From NCBI GenBank assembly GCA_030831165.1, contig JAURLP010000033.1, forward strand, positions 1 to 64,000: 64,000 nt of DNA, written 5' to 3'. The position numbers and the translations under genes were made by a program. This stretch comes from Gammaproteobacteria bacterium. GTDB taxonomy: Bacteria; Pseudomonadota; Gammaproteobacteria; Pseudomonadales; Pseudohongiellaceae. This document shows, one piece after another, positions 1-9,485 of the stretch. Position 1 is the stretch's first letter; each line of letters opens with the position of its first letter. The notes beneath the pieces are model-generated. The model ran no database searches. It had not been told where the DNA came from and saw nothing but the letters and a program-made list of their open reading frames with translations.

Positions 1-1470
1 ATGGCAGAATATCAGGACTGGGATGGTGTAGCAGCCTCAATCTCTGCAGAAGACATCAATGCCGCTCAAGCAGATGGCATGAGTGCATTATTCTGGGCCG
101 TATACCATGAAGAAGCAGATATGGTAAGCCTGTTATTAAACGCTGGTGCTGAGGCCAACGTTCAGAACAGATATGGTTTAACACCACTTATTCAGGCTGC
201 TATTACCGGAAACGGCGAAATCATATCAATGCTCCTGGATGCTGGCGCCGATGCGAATGCAAGAACCCTGCAGGGCGACACAGCCTTAATGAATGCAGCC
301 AAAGCCGGTACCGTTGATGGTGTTCGTGCTCTGATTGAAGCGGGTGCAGATGTTGAGGCCAGAGATGGTTATGGTTTCCAAACCCCGTTAATGTGGGCAG
401 CCTCGGCCAATCAAGCTGAGATAGTTCGAATTTTGGCGGAAAATGGCGCTGACGTTAATGCCCGTTCTGCTGAGCTTATCTTCTCAGGTATCCAGCAAGG
501 CGGTGTACAGGGTGATTTCCCAAATGGTGGTTTGACTTCATTACATCACGCGGCTCGTGATAATGGTGTTGAAACAGTTGAAGTGCTTCTGGCACTTGGT
601 GCTGACCCCAACATTCTGGACCCACAAGGTATCTCACCGCTGCGTGTTGCTGCGACTAATGAGAACCTGGATATTGCCAAAATATTAATCGAAGGCGGTG
701 CTGATTTAAGTGACGGCTCCTTAGTAGATATTATGGAAATACCCTACAAAAGATTTGCGATGCAGCATGCTGCCAGTAACTACGAAAATCAGACGACTGT
801 TGAAGAACTCACCATGATGATGATTGAAATGGGTGCTGATCTGGACGCCATGTCTAAAACAGGCATTCCTGTTTTCAGCACAGGCTTTGTGGGTGAAAAA
901 GGGCCTGAAGGTGAGTCAGCTTTATTCAGGGCGGGTGTCGGTGATCGCTATGAAGATGTTGCGTTGCTGCTGGAGCATGGTGCAAATGTTAATGCATTAA
1001 GCGCGAAAGGAAATACCGTTCTGGGTGCTGTCTTAAATGTTTATACTGGTTATCGCCCACCCGATCCAACCCGCGATAAAAGAATTGAACCAACCTTTGA
1101 AGAAAAAATGCCTTTAGTTGATTTATTGTTTGAACATGGCGCCGATATTAACGCTGTTGTTGGTACTGGAGGCACAATATTGCACCAAGCAGCCGAGCTT
1201 GGCGAAGATGAGGTGGTTGAGTTTTTGATTGCCAAAGGTGTTGATTTATCTATTAAGGATAAAAGTAATCGTACCGCGCTTGATGTTGCAAGCGGGATAG
1301 AAGCGATAGATAAACCGGAAGATAGGAACCCTGATATGCCGGTTGAAACACCTGTTTATGAAAGCACAATGGCAATTATCACTGAGGCTATGAATGCTCA
1401 GGGTATTGCAATTGAGGAGTACGTTGCACCTCCTTCTGCAGAAAGTGAAGAAGGCTCAAGAGACGCTTAA
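1..1470 (+). CDS. Ankyrin-repeat protein, 5' end probably outside the window
   Basis: The frame is open from the first base of the window to a TAA at 1468-1470 (489 residues). At least seven ankyrin-like units are visible, each with the pattern TPLxxAAxxG, then a V/I-rich helix, then LLxxGADxNA: four units at about residues 25-155, a 25-residue glycine-rich insert, two more at about 178-240, and degenerate ones at about 305-345 and 375-425. The last 60 residues are acidic and of low complexity. Ankyrin repeats bind proteins and give no enzymatic function. The ATG at base 1 has no visible ribosome site, and the protein starts directly in a repeat, so an N-terminal part (possibly a signal peptide) likely lies upstream. 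It is followed by a strong hairpin at 1531. An exported KatG lies 1.8 kb away; P. aeruginosa pairs an ankyrin protein (AnkB) with catalase KatB, but adjacency here is loose. Confidence 0.85.
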   Translation: MAEYQDWDGVAASISAEDINAAQADGMSALFWAVYHEEADMVSLLLNAGAEANVQNRYGLTPLIQAAITGNGEIISMLLDAGADANARTLQGDTALMNAAKAGTVDGVRALIEAGADVEARDGYGFQTPLMWAASANQAEIVRILAENGADVNARSAELIFSGIQQGGVQGDFPNGGLTSLHHAARDNGVETVEVLLALGADPNILDPQGISPLRVAATNENLDIAKILIEGGADLSDGSLVDIMEIPYKRFAMQHAASNYENQTTVEELTMMMIEMGADLDAMSKTGIPVFSTGFVGEKGPEGESALFRAGVGDRYEDVALLLEHGANVNALSAKGNTVLGAVLNVYTGYRPPDPTRDKRIEPTFEEKMPLVDLLFEHGADINAVVGTGGTILHQAAELGEDEVVEFLIAKGVDLSIKDKSNRTALDVASGIEAIDKPEDRNPDMPVETPVYESTMAIITEAMNAQGIAIEEYVAPPSAESEEGSRDA

Positions 1471-1530
1471 GTGCTCAGGCTAAGTTACCATTCAGGTAAC
1501 AAGGTAATTTAAAATCAGTTGTCAATTCTA

Positions 1531-1554
1531 AGAGCCCCTGTTAACAGGGGCTCT
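1531..1554 (+). terminator. Perfect 10-bp hairpin after the ankyrin gene
   Basis: AGAGCCCCTG, a TTAA loop, and its exact complement form a 10-bp GC-rich stem, 60 bases after the ankyrin stop codon. The bases after it (TATTAT) are only a weak T-tract. The hairpin lies between two convergent genes and may act in both directions. Confidence 0.6.
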
Positions 1555-1608
1555 TATTATCAATATCGATGAATTAGTGTATTCAGTCGATAAAACATTC
1601 AACTCAAA

Positions 1609-2190
1609 CTAATTCAAAACTGCAAAGTCTTCGGCATTGGAAAAATTAGCCAGTGACAGTTTATTGTCTTCTCTTATCAGGATATCGGTATCCAGAGATG
1701 TTTTGAAAACGCCACCTTCGTCATTTATAAGCAATTCAACTAAGGTGAAGCCAACATAATCCGGATTGTCTACACGGTAAATGATCGGGTTGGGGTTAGG
1801 GTCACGCCAAATATTGGGGTTTATGCTTTTAAGACCGGGTGTGATCATAAAAACGAGTCTTTCTCCGGTTTCAACTTCCTCAGACCATGCATATCGAATG
1901 ATATAGCCTGTAGGTTCACTGGTTAAAAGATAGCCCTTGATGGCTTGTTCTTCCAGAGCATCCTGGAAAACTTCACTGTCCTTGTCTTGAAGGTAGTCTT
2001 TGTAATAGCCCAAAACAGTTTCTTGTTCCTCGGCATCTGACCAGGCTGTCAGTCTAATCTCCAGCTTGGAATGAATAGCCTGCTTACTGTCATAATTGGT
2101 GCCATCTAGCTGTCTTATGACTTCAGTAGCAGCGAATAACTGACTGCAGATCAGCAAGCTAGTCACAAAAGTTGTCGTTTTTTTAAACAT
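1609..2190 (-). CDS. Secreted protein of unknown function
   Basis: 193 residues. The start is well supported: AGGAGG lies 7 bases before the ATG. Residues 1-20 form a Sec signal peptide (KK, a hydrophobic core, then LFAA), so the mature protein should be periplasmic or secreted. It has no cysteine or transmembrane segment after the signal and no motif I can tie to a function. The C-terminal part has a WRDPNPNP stretch followed by FTLVELLIND, a layout I have the impression of from other uncharacterised secreted proteins of marine bacteria, but I cannot name a family. It is convergent with the ankyrin gene and divergent from the Hsp20-like gene. Confidence 0.7.
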   Translation of the reverse strand: MFKKTTTFVTSLLICSQLFAATEVIRQLDGTNYDSKQAIHSKLEIRLTAWSDAEEQETVLGYYKDYLQDKDSEVFQDALEEQAIKGYLLTSEPTGYIIRYAWSEEVETGERLVFMITPGLKSINPNIWRDPNPNPIIYRVDNPDYVGFTLVELLINDEGGVFKTSLDTDILIREDNKLSLANFSNAEDFAVLN

Positions 2191-2353
2191 AATTGCCTCC
2201 TGTGTTCAGTTAGAAATATGTAATTTATCTAATAGGGTTTCCCCAAATAAATTCAAGTTGGACTTGAAAATTATTCAAAATATTCCCATAACTATTCTGA
2301 CAAAGGTTTCCTTTGATTTACTTTCTTAAATTTATTTTGAAAAGGTGATGATT

Positions 2354-3067
2354 ATGGATACAACGAGGAAATATTTTATTTCTAATATTCTAATTGGTAT
2401 TTTAATTTGTCTAGTCATGGTGCTGGCCTTCTTCACCTGGAATTTATCTACTGAGGTACAAAAATTAAATTCACTTGCTGAACGGGAAGTATCGGTTGAA
2501 GATAATAGGCAATTCCAGAATTCTGCTCCACAAGCTACTCCGGCTCCACCCATTCAAAATCAGCCAAACACCAATAATAATGGTCAAGCTATGCCGACAG
2601 ATCCTTTTTTTGGATTAAACGATCCATTCAGTAAGCGCTGGCCTGGCTTTATAAATCCAGGAGACAGCTTTGCAGAAATGAAACAGCGTATGGATGAGTT
2701 AATGAATTCCATGACACAAGGCTTCCCATTTTTTAATCAGGAAGATTTTGGCTTTGGGTTTATCAGTAATGGTCCTGCAATTAGCATGGCTGAAGATGCT
2801 GAGGAATATAGAGTCGTTATTAGCATCCCGGATGGGCAGGAAGTAGAAGTAAATACTGAACTTACCGGTAACGCTTTAATTGTTTCCGGCTCGGTAAAAA
2901 GCGAGCGGGATGAGAATGTGAGTGGTTTTACCAGTCGCAGTATGCAGGAAAGCCGATTCTCGCAATCCCTATATTTAGCCGAGCCTGTTGATGAAGCAGG
3001 ATTAAATGTGGAACGCGCCGACAATGAAATTGTAATTTCCATACCTAAAGCAAATGGCAATATTTAG
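2354..3067 (+). CDS. Membrane-anchored Hsp20/alpha-crystallin-like protein
   Basis: The frame opens at a GTG at 2345, but AAGG at 2342-2345 is best spaced for the ATG at 2354 (237 residues). Residues about 8-30 form one transmembrane helix with a short basic N-terminus, so the rest should lie in the periplasm. A Q/N/P-rich linker (about 55-90) and a Phe/Gly/Met-rich stretch follow. The last 100 residues look like an alpha-crystallin domain: an EYRVVISIPD strand, a VSGSVK strand, RFSQSLYLAEPVD, and a closing ERADNEIVISIPK that matches the family pattern AxxxNGxLxIxIPK. Small heat-shock proteins hold unfolding proteins; most are soluble and cytosolic, so the anchor is unusual. It is monocistronic and ends at a bidirectional terminator shared with katG. 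Confidence 0.75.
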   Translation: MDTTRKYFISNILIGILICLVMVLAFFTWNLSTEVQKLNSLAEREVSVEDNRQFQNSAPQATPAPPIQNQPNTNNNGQAMPTDPFFGLNDPFSKRWPGFINPGDSFAEMKQRMDELMNSMTQGFPFFNQEDFGFGFISNGPAISMAEDAEEYRVVISIPDGQEVEVNTELTGNALIVSGSVKSERDENVSGFTSRSMQESRFSQSLYLAEPVDEAGLNVERADNEIVISIPKANGNI

Positions 3068-3244
3068 CCGGTTTTAGAATTAAATAGATATATAAAAAAT
3101 GCCGAATATATTTATCTATTGAGACCGTCTGTTTTCTGATAAGGGCCATAGATTTGAGTTCCCCCAAAAGGGCTGAATATTATTATTGGTCAACATCATT
3201 ACATTGAAATAGGATGTCGCGCAGTTTGCTCACCGGTTCTCCAT

Positions 3245-3274
3245 AAAAAAAGCCTGCGATTGCAGGCTTTTTTT
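3245..3274. terminator. Bidirectional terminator between the Hsp20-like gene and katG
   Basis: The stem AGCCTGC / GCAGGCT has a GATT loop (3251-3268), with an A-run before it and seven Ts from 3268 to 3274. It reads as an intrinsic terminator on both strands and sits between two convergent genes. Confidence 0.85.
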
Positions 3275-3313
3275 GTTCTCCTGGTTAGAGGATTGTTTTT
3301 AAATCAATCATGA

Positions 3314-5527
3314 TTAATCCAGATCAAATCGATCTAATGTCATTACCTTGGTCCAGGCCTTAACAAAGTCCTGCACAAACTGATCTTTTGAATCGTCCTG
3401 TGCATAGAACTCAGCTACAGCGCGAAGTTCAGAGTTGGAACCAAAAATCAGATCAACCGGAGTTCCGGTCCACTTGACTTCACCAGTGGCAAGATCCCGG
3501 CCTTCGTAGATTCCTTCCATGTCTGACTGGCTCCATACAACTGACAGATCAATCAGGTTGACAAAGAAATCATTGCTCAGAGTGCCAGGCTGTTCAGTGA
3601 AAACACCATGCTCTGAACCGTTGGCATTGACATTCAAAGCGCGCATTCCGCCAATCAGGACCGTCATTTCAGGGACAGTCAGCTCCAGCATGTCGGCCTT
3701 ATCCACGAGTGCTACAGCGGGGGATAACATGCTTTCACTGCTGAAGTAATTCCTGAAAGCGTCAGCTTTTGGCTCAAGCGGCGCAAATGAAGCCACATCA
3801 GTCAATTCCTGTGTGGTATCAGCACGACCGGGAATAAAAGGTACTTCAATATCATAACCACCATCAGCAGCAGCTTTTTCAATAGCGGTCGCGCCACCAA
3901 GTACTATCAGGTCAGCCATAGAGATCTTGCGACTGGAACGTCCGCTGTTAAAATCTTGCTGAATACCTTCAAGCACTGCAAGCACGTCAGACAGTTCTGC
4001 CGGATTATTAGCTTGCCAGCTATTCATCGGAGCCAGGCGAATGCGAGCACCGTTGGCACCGCCACGCATGTCTGTGCCGCGGTATGAGGCGGCAGAAGCC
4101 CAGGCAGTTCTGACCAGCTGTGGAACGCTCAGGCCGGAATCAAGAATGTCAGATTTCAGGCGATTAATGTCTCTGTTGTTAACCAGATCATAATCAATTT
4201 CAGGAATAGGGTCCTGCCAGATCAGATCTTCCTCAGGTATCAGGTCGCCCAGATAGCGGGATTTAGGTCCCAGATCACGATGAGTCAGTTTGAACCAGGC
4301 ATGAGCAAAAGCATCTTCGAACTCAGCGGGGTCATTCAACCAGCGCATGGTGATTTGGCGGAAGCCTGGATCTTCTTTCAAGGCCAGGTCGGTAGTGAAC
4401 ATGATCGGGGCATGACGCAGGTTTGGATCATGCGCGTCAGGTACCAGGTTTGCTCCCTGTCCACCAGCTGGGATCCACTGGGTTGCACCAGCTGGACTCT
4501 TGGTCTGAACCCAATCCCAGTTATACAGGTTCTGCAGGTAGTTGTGAGTCCACTGTGCCGGGCTCACCGTCCAGGCCCCTTCAAGACCACTGGTGATAGT
4601 GTCAGATCCATTGCCAGTGCCACAGCTGTTATTCCAGCCTGTGCCCTGTGCTTCAAGTGGCGCCGCTTCTGGCTCAACGCCAACACAGCCTTCTGTCGGT
4701 CTGGCACCGTGTGCTTTACCAAAGGTATGGCCGCCAGCAATGAGAGCCAGGGTTTCTTCATCGCTCATGGCCATGTTGCCAAAAGTTTCACGAATGCGCT
4801 GAGCTGATGCGAGTGGATCAGGATTGCCACCAGGACCTTCCGGGTTCACGTAGATGAGACCCATCTGAGTCGCACCATACTGGCGATCCAGACTGCCATT
4901 GCTAGTCTGTCTATTGGAAGCCAGCCATTCTGCTTCAGGTCCCCAGTTAACAATTTCAGGTTCCCAGGCGTCAACGCGACCTCCAGCAAAACCAAGGGTT
5001 TCGAAGCCCATGTCTTCCATCGCTACAGTCCCGGCCAGGATCATCAGGTCAGCCCAGGAAATGCTGTTGCCGTATTTTTGCTTGATTGGCCATAACAGTC
5101 GGCGGGCCTTGTCCAGGTTGGCATTATCGGGCCAGCTGTTGAGGGGAGCAAAACGCTGCATGCCACCATCAGAACCGCCTCGTCCATCGCTGATACGATA
5201 GGTACCGGCGCTATGCCAGGCCATACGAATAAAGAAAGGGCCATAGTGACCGTAGTCAGCAGGCCACCAGTCCTGGGACGTGGTCATCAGATCTGCCAGG
5301 TCGGCCTTTAGCGCATCCATGTCCAGTGCCGCATAAGCTTCAGCATAGTCAAAATCACCACCCATGGGGTCTGATTCAGGCGAATGCTGGCGCAGTGGTT
5401 CCAGGTTGAGACTGTTAGGCCACCAATATTCATTGGTAGGCATATTTTGCGCAGTAGCGTAGTTTAAAGCGAAGGGAGCCATTCCGATCGCAAGTGTTGT
5501 CAGTATCGGTAGCGTTCGTTTGAACAT
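3314..5527 (-). CDS. katG: Catalase-peroxidase KatG with signal peptide (exported)
   Basis: Bifunctional haem enzyme that removes hydrogen peroxide. Numbered from the upstream ATG at 5536, the distal triad is R104, W107 and H108 ([11 protein letters not shown]), and the proximal haem ligand is H270 in [12 protein letters not shown]. The Trp107-Tyr229-Met255 residues that form the catalytic adduct are all present, as is the mobile R420. The N-terminal (catalytic) and C-terminal (haem-free, [18 protein letters not shown]) halves are both complete, at the usual family length. Before them is a Sec signal peptide ending ATAQ at residue 30, so the enzyme should act in the periplasm, as in KatP or Legionella KatA. 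The start at 5527 is chosen because GGAG lies 9 bases before it, whereas the ATG at 5536 touches GGAG. Monocistronic with a strong terminator. Confidence 0.95.
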   Translation of the reverse strand: MFKRTLPILTTLAIGMAPFALNYATAQNMPTNEYWWPNSLNLEPLRQHSPESDPMGGDFDYAEAYAALDMDALKADLADLMTTSQDWWPADYGHYGPFFIRMAWHSAGTYRISDGRGGSDGGMQRFAPLNSWPDNANLDKARRLLWPIKQKYGNSISWADLMILAGTVAMEDMGFETLGFAGGRVDAWEPEIVNWGPEAEWLASNRQTSNGSLDRQYGATQMGLIYVNPEGPGGNPDPLASAQRIRETFGNMAMSDEETLALIAGGHTFGKAHGARPTEGCVGVEPEAAPLEAQGTGWNNSCGTGNGSDTITSGLEGAWTVSPAQWTHNYLQNLYNWDWVQTKSPAGATQWIPAGGQGANLVPDAHDPNLRHAPIMFTTDLALKEDPGFRQITMRWLNDPAEFEDAFAHAWFKLTHRDLGPKSRYLGDLIPEEDLIWQDPIPEIDYDLVNNRDINRLKSDILDSGLSVPQLVRTAWASAASYRGTDMRGGANGARIRLAPMNSWQANNPAELSDVLAVLEGIQQDFNSGRSSRKISMADLIVLGGATAIEKAAADGGYDIEVPFIPGRADTTQELTDVASFAPLEPKADAFRNYFSSESMLSPAVALVDKADMLELTVPEMTVLIGGMRALNVNANGSEHGVFTEQPGTLSNDFFVNLIDLSVVWSQSDMEGIYEGRDLATGEVKWTGTPVDLIFGSNSELRAVAEFYAQDDSKDQFVQDFVKAWTKVMTLDRFDLD

Positions 5528-5787
5528 TATATTCATCTCCAGTTGATAAATTTTTTTACTAAATTAAGCACTATCACAATTAATGCTGTTTGAACCTGCT
5601 TGAGAATTATTTTCTCTATACGATCAGGTTCTTACTATTTGTGTATAGACTTATTTATCTACATCACAGAAGGTACTAATTAACATATTATTAATCAAAT
5701 GAATTAAATTAATATATTTGATCGATTATATCGATAAATTAAGTTTATGTGCTCAAGGCAGATACCAAGCCGTTTTAACACGAGCAT

Positions 5788-5991
5788 TTAATGTGCTGGC
5801 ACCAGAAATCCTCTAACCGACTGTCTGCGTGAGTAATCATTCGTAATAAGAAAAAGCAGGCCAATGAATGTGGAAGAAATAAAAAAGGGAGACAAAATAT
5901 AATGAGAAATGGGTTGGCTAAGAATGACCTCGCCTAAGAGCCTGTCGCCTTGTTTTTTGATGACTTCCTTTCGAAATAGGGAATTACTCAC
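5788..5991 (-). pseudogene. Relic: N-terminus of an HlyD/CvaA-type secretion adaptor
   Basis: The intergenic region 5528-6178 has no intact gene that I can support. On the minus strand, 67 codons read like the start of a membrane fusion protein of peptidase-containing ABC exporters: a SLFRKEVIKKQGDRLLGEV cytosolic head, one transmembrane helix (about residues 33-49), then YSRRQSVRGFLVPAH, matching the family pattern YxRRxxVxGxLxP. Instead of continuing into the lipoyl and coiled-coil domains, the frame stops with TAA at 5788. The sequence beyond becomes very AT-rich. No ribosome site precedes the GTG. No exporter ATPase is present in the window. The family call is from remembered pattern only. 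The rest of the region (5528-5787 and 5992-6178) shows nothing further; any katG promoter would lie here. Confidence 0.5.
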
Positions 5992-6178
5992 TTAATTGTT
6001 TTAATTATTCAATTGGGTTTGACTAAATATCTAGCCCAGCTTTGGGCTTCTGTCAAAATTGTTTTAATTTGAAAAACTTGGGTATTTAAAAATACAGGCC
6101 TAATGGATAGTAAGTATTATGAAATGAGGCGCTTACAAAACGAAGATCACTCGTAAAGGAATATGGCAGTATGGAATT

Positions 6179-6253
6179 TGGCTGGGGTGGTAGGATTCGA
6201 ACCTACGCATGACGGAGTCAGAGTCCGTTGCCTTACCGCTTGGCGACACCCCA
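6179..6253 (-). tRNA. tRNA-Gln, anticodon CUG
   Basis: A 75-base cloverleaf on the minus strand. The acceptor arm is TGGGGTG / CACCCCA with discriminator G and an encoded CCA. The anticodon stem ACGGA / TCCGT encloses the loop CTCTGAC, giving anticodon CTG (reads CAG). The T-arm carries GGTTCGAATCC. U1-A72 and G73 are glutaminyl-tRNA identity features. It is closely similar to the tRNA-Gln(UUG) at 16157 and lies alone between the secretion-adaptor relic and a VOC gene. Confidence 0.97.
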
Positions 6254-6411
6254 TTAACAGGGCGGTTATTAGATCAATCCTGATCCTTTAGGTCAATCCG
6301 TCAGGATAAAGATCTTACTTTAAGACATCATAAATGTTGCCAGGTTTTGGCTTTATTAAATTGAATCCATGATACGATTCTCTAAAAATAAAATTGTAAA
6401 AGGTATTCGTG

Positions 6412-7452
6412 ATGATAAGCCGCAAACATCTATCCATTCATATCAGCATTGTTAAATCAGTTCTTAAAGGTATTCTAATCGCTGTGTTTCTGCCGGCATC
6501 AGTTTTTGCTCAGAATCAGGGCTCATCAACCACTGCGCCTGCTGGTGATGTGCTCGGTTCCGGGAATTATATTCATATTGTCGAAAACCTGGATCGCACG
6601 CTTGCCTTTTATCAGGATCTTTTAGGAGCTGAGCCAAATGGGGGTACTGAACCCCGTGCATTTGGGGCACTTGAACCCGTTTTGCAAATGTACAATGCTG
6701 TAGGCGCCGAATTTAGAGGGGCAACCATTCCAGTGCCCAATACTGATTTAGGCATGGAATTTCTTGAGTGGCGTGGCGCGCAGGGTTCGGTACTTTCCCC
6801 CGATTTTTATGATCATGGTTCGCCCATTTTTTTACTCTTCGTGCGGGACATAGAGGCTTCGATTGATTCAGCTATTGCCAATGGCGGTTCCATAGTCACG
6901 CCAGCCGGTGAAGCAGTCGGCACGGGTAATCGCTTTATCCTGTTACAGGATCCAGACGGATATTTCATTGAAATTCTACAACTTGATCAAACATCCTCTA
7001 CAGGTATTTCGGGTAACGTTGTCTCCGGAGGATTCCGGGTGAACGTCGCTGACGCCAACCAGACCGCTCAATTTTATAATGATGCCTTTGGTTATGTATT
7101 ACCGCAAGCCGATGAGTTTGTTGATGATAATTTGCTTGGTGCAATCACCGGGCTGGGCGTTGCAAGGTCACGACTGATTTTTGGTACGGTGCCAAACAGT
7201 AACCTGAATGTTGAATTACTTGAGTTGGTTGTTGATGGCGAAACAAGGATCCATCAGCAATTACCTGGCATAGGCTCTTCAATGTTGCGAATTTTTGTTC
7301 GTGATCTGGATGTTTCGGTTAGCAAGGCATTAACAGCGGGAGCAGTTCTTGCGGCAAACAACGAGCAAGCGGTCACTTTTGGCAACGGTATGCGAATGCA
7401 GATTATTGAAGACCGGGATGGCTTATTGCTGCAACTGGTGCAACGACCTTAA
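6412..7452 (+). CDS. Secreted two-domain VOC (glyoxalase/dioxygenase fold) protein
   Basis: 346 residues from the ATG at 6412, which AAAGG at 6399-6403 serves at 8 bases; a GTG at 6409 is also possible. The N-terminus is a signal peptide ending in VFAQ (about residue 34). Two vicinal-oxygen-chelate modules follow, at about residues 50-190 and 205-345. Each opens with a strand, then a helix of the type TLAFYQDLLG or TAQFYNDAFG, and closes with a PDGYFIEILQL- or RDGLLLQLVQ-type strand. VOC proteins bind a metal and act on diverse small molecules, so the substrate cannot be inferred. The export signal is unusual, since most VOC enzymes are cytosolic. Single gene, no operon partner. Confidence 0.85.
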   Translation: MISRKHLSIHISIVKSVLKGILIAVFLPASVFAQNQGSSTTAPAGDVLGSGNYIHIVENLDRTLAFYQDLLGAEPNGGTEPRAFGALEPVLQMYNAVGAEFRGATIPVPNTDLGMEFLEWRGAQGSVLSPDFYDHGSPIFLLFVRDIEASIDSAIANGGSIVTPAGEAVGTGNRFILLQDPDGYFIEILQLDQTSSTGISGNVVSGGFRVNVADANQTAQFYNDAFGYVLPQADEFVDDNLLGAITGLGVARSRLIFGTVPNSNLNVELLELVVDGETRIHQQLPGIGSSMLRIFVRDLDVSVSKALTAGAVLAANNEQAVTFGNGMRMQIIEDRDGLLLQLVQRP

Positions 7453-7540
7453 GAACCAATGCATAGGAAAAGATGGGTAATGATAGTTAATGTATAGCCA
7501 ATAGATTTATTTCACGCTTGGAAGAGGTATAAAAACTAAT

Positions 7541-8323
7541 ATGTGGATACAAACAAGTTGTGAATTAACTTTTAAGATTGATATTCCCACACCATTTGTC
7601 TTGATGTTGCGCCTAAGAAGTGGGGCGCAACAATGGATTGCCAGTGAAGAATATGTGCTTGAGCCCAATATTCCGGCGACCGAATTCACCGATGCTTTTG
7701 GCAATCTCTGCCAACGCCTTGTCGCACCACCCGGCGATTTTAGAATCTATACAGCAGCACGTATCAACATCCCCGATGTTATTGATGAAGCGCCAGGTGG
7801 TGAGTTTGTAGACATCATTAATTTGCCTGACGATGTGATGAAGTATTTGTTACCCAGTCGTTACTGTGAATCGGATCGCTTTGGACAAATGGGGGCTGAA
7901 ATTACCGCTAACCAGAAGTTAGGTTATGATCAGGTAGAGGCAATCGAGAGCTGGATGAAAAAGAATATCAGTTATCAACCAGGCAGTAGTTTTTATCCTC
8001 AATCGGCCATAGAAGTTAACCAGCAACAATCCGGTGTCTGCAGAGACCTGGCTCACCTGGGTATAGCACTATGTCGAAGTCTGAGTATTCCTGCGAGGAT
8101 GGTGGTCGGCTATTTGCATGGCCTGGAGCCGATGGAATTACATGCCTGGTTTGAAGCATTTGTCGCTGGTCGCTGGTATACCTTTGATGCAACTCAAGAC
8201 ACCAAACAGGGTGGTTATGCCGTAATTGGCTATGGTCGGGATGCAACTGATGTTGCCATGTATAACCAGTTTGGCCCCGGGTTAATTCCAATTAAACAAA
8301 TTGTTACTGTGGAAATGGAATAG
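7541..8323 (+). CDS. Transglutaminase-like cysteine protease-fold protein
   Basis: 260 residues, cytosolic (no signal peptide). An N-terminal beta-rich part (about 1-90) is typical of bacterial transglutaminase-like proteins. The core domain shows a catalytic triad in correct order: C167 in SGVCRDLAHLGIALCRSLSIPAR, with H201 in LHAWFEAFV and D216 in FDATQ. Related bacterial proteins are protease-like or amidase-like rather than true cross-linkers; the substrate is unknown. The ATG at 7541 has only a distant GAAGAGG as ribosome site, yet the family alignment begins near here. It stands between two genes of unrelated type. Confidence 0.88.
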   Translation: MWIQTSCELTFKIDIPTPFVLMLRLRSGAQQWIASEEYVLEPNIPATEFTDAFGNLCQRLVAPPGDFRIYTAARINIPDVIDEAPGGEFVDIINLPDDVMKYLLPSRYCESDRFGQMGAEITANQKLGYDQVEAIESWMKKNISYQPGSSFYPQSAIEVNQQQSGVCRDLAHLGIALCRSLSIPARMVVGYLHGLEPMELHAWFEAFVAGRWYTFDATQDTKQGGYAVIGYGRDATDVAMYNQFGPGLIPIKQIVTVEME

Positions 8324-8448
8324 TTTACTAAATTCGCCTTTGGTATCTTTCAGTCTTTTCTTTCTGCCTTTCCTTTCATCCCAGGATTCAGGCTTTTATA
8401 ATTCTTCCAGACCCTATTCAAAATATACCTGGAATATGGAGGCAAAAG

Positions 8449-8955
8449 ATGGTCGAGAAAGCTTCTGAAACCGATACTAATCTGATCCTGATTGATGAGC
8501 TAAATGATTTTTCCAGTCATTCTCTGCAGTTAGTAGAATCTTCAAGGCGCGAAGTGCTTTTGCTTAGTAAAACGCTTGATCCAGCGCTTTACAATAATGA
8601 ATCTTTTTATCAGGCCATCCTCGATTTTGCGCGCAAGGATCGCAATGTCCGGGTAAAAATTCTGGTGAAAGACATTCAGCCAGTGGTTGAGCAAGGCCAT
8701 GGTCTTTTAACTTTAGCGCGTCGGCTGTCCAGTAAAATTGAGATTCGAAAATTACTGTCTAAATCTCAAAAAGATTCGATCACTTATTTAATAGGGGATC
8801 GTAAACACCTGCTTTATATGCATGAAGATCAGATCTATAACGGTTTTATTAATTATGAAGCCGCACAAGAAAGTAAAAGTCTTACCGATGAGTTTACTTA
8901 CTTGTGGGATACACATAGTGAACTGGATCCTACTTTACGCACCATGTTGTTATAG
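8449..8955 (+). CDS. Unknown cytosolic protein, possibly a phospholipase D-like fold without active site
   Basis: 168 residues with a strong GGAGG ribosome site 7 bases before the ATG. It has no signal peptide or membrane helix. The pattern of a helix, REVLLLSKTLDPALYNN, a VRVKILVKD strand and a later SITYLIGDRKHLLYM strand followed by TYLWDTHSE looks like half of a phospholipase D-type fold as used by small regulatory proteins. The HxKxxxxD catalytic motif is absent. I do not recognise a characterised family. The gene is real by start signal, length and composition, but no function can be stated. Confidence 0.7.
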   Translation: MVEKASETDTNLILIDELNDFSSHSLQLVESSRREVLLLSKTLDPALYNNESFYQAILDFARKDRNVRVKILVKDIQPVVEQGHGLLTLARRLSSKIEIRKLLSKSQKDSITYLIGDRKHLLYMHEDQIYNGFINYEAAQESKSLTDEFTYLWDTHSELDPTLRTMLL

Positions 8956-9113
8956 TGTACTTAGAAAGACAGAAGTGGGTAGTAGGGTAGTAGCCAGTTA
9001 ATAAAATGTTTTATATTAATAGCAGCAGGTTTGTGAATTATCCTGATTCACTGCCAGAGCGCTCAGTCTCATAATAACTTAGAAATTGATACTGGGTGCT
9101 GGAGTAGCTATAT

Positions 9114-9485
9114 ATGTATGTAAAAGCAATGATAGCTGTAATATTAATTACTACTTCTTCGGTAAGCTGCTCTCAAAGCACTTCAGAACTAGTTTATGAT
9201 ACTCGTGAGATACTTCAATGTGAGGACGCTACAAATATTACTCCCACACAAAGTGCAAAAATACTGAGCGATGTGGGTATTAATGTAATAGCGACTTCTT
9301 GTGGTGCAAAAACAGGGATGGTTGTTATCGCCATGTGTGGTGCCCCATCACTTTCGATTATTGTGCATGAAATCCAGGCTGAAAATCTACAGGATGCAGA
9401 GATGCTTGGTTTTGCAAAAATCGATACATTAATTGATAGCACTCAGGGCATAGGATATGAATTGTCTGAATGCGAAGGTGCTTAA
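9114..9485 (+). CDS. Small exported protein of unknown function, possible lipoprotein
   Basis: 123 residues. The first 20 are a hydrophobic export signal ending SSVSC; a cysteine at that place suggests a lipoprotein, but the residue at -3 is Ser rather than Leu/Val, so a plain signal peptide is as likely. The mature part has four more cysteines (one in LQCED, SCGAK, MCGAP, SECEG), enough for two disulfides. GGAG lies about 12 bases before the ATG, a rather wide spacing. No family recognised. Confidence 0.55.
   Translation: MYVKAMIAVILITTSSVSCSQSTSELVYDTREILQCEDATNITPTQSAKILSDVGINVIATSCGAKTGMVVIAMCGAPSLSIIVHEIQAENLQDAEMLGFAKIDTLIDSTQGIGYELSECEGA

Noticed and set aside
4280-4807. Long open frames opposite katG, also 4564-4761 and 4899-5201
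   Set aside because: They are antisense to a gene whose catalytic residues are all in place, have no ribosome site and encode no recognisable protein.
5537-5660. OxyR-type site upstream of katG (several ATAG/CTAT words)
   Set aside because: The words do not have the ATAG-N7-CTAT spacing of an OxyR site.
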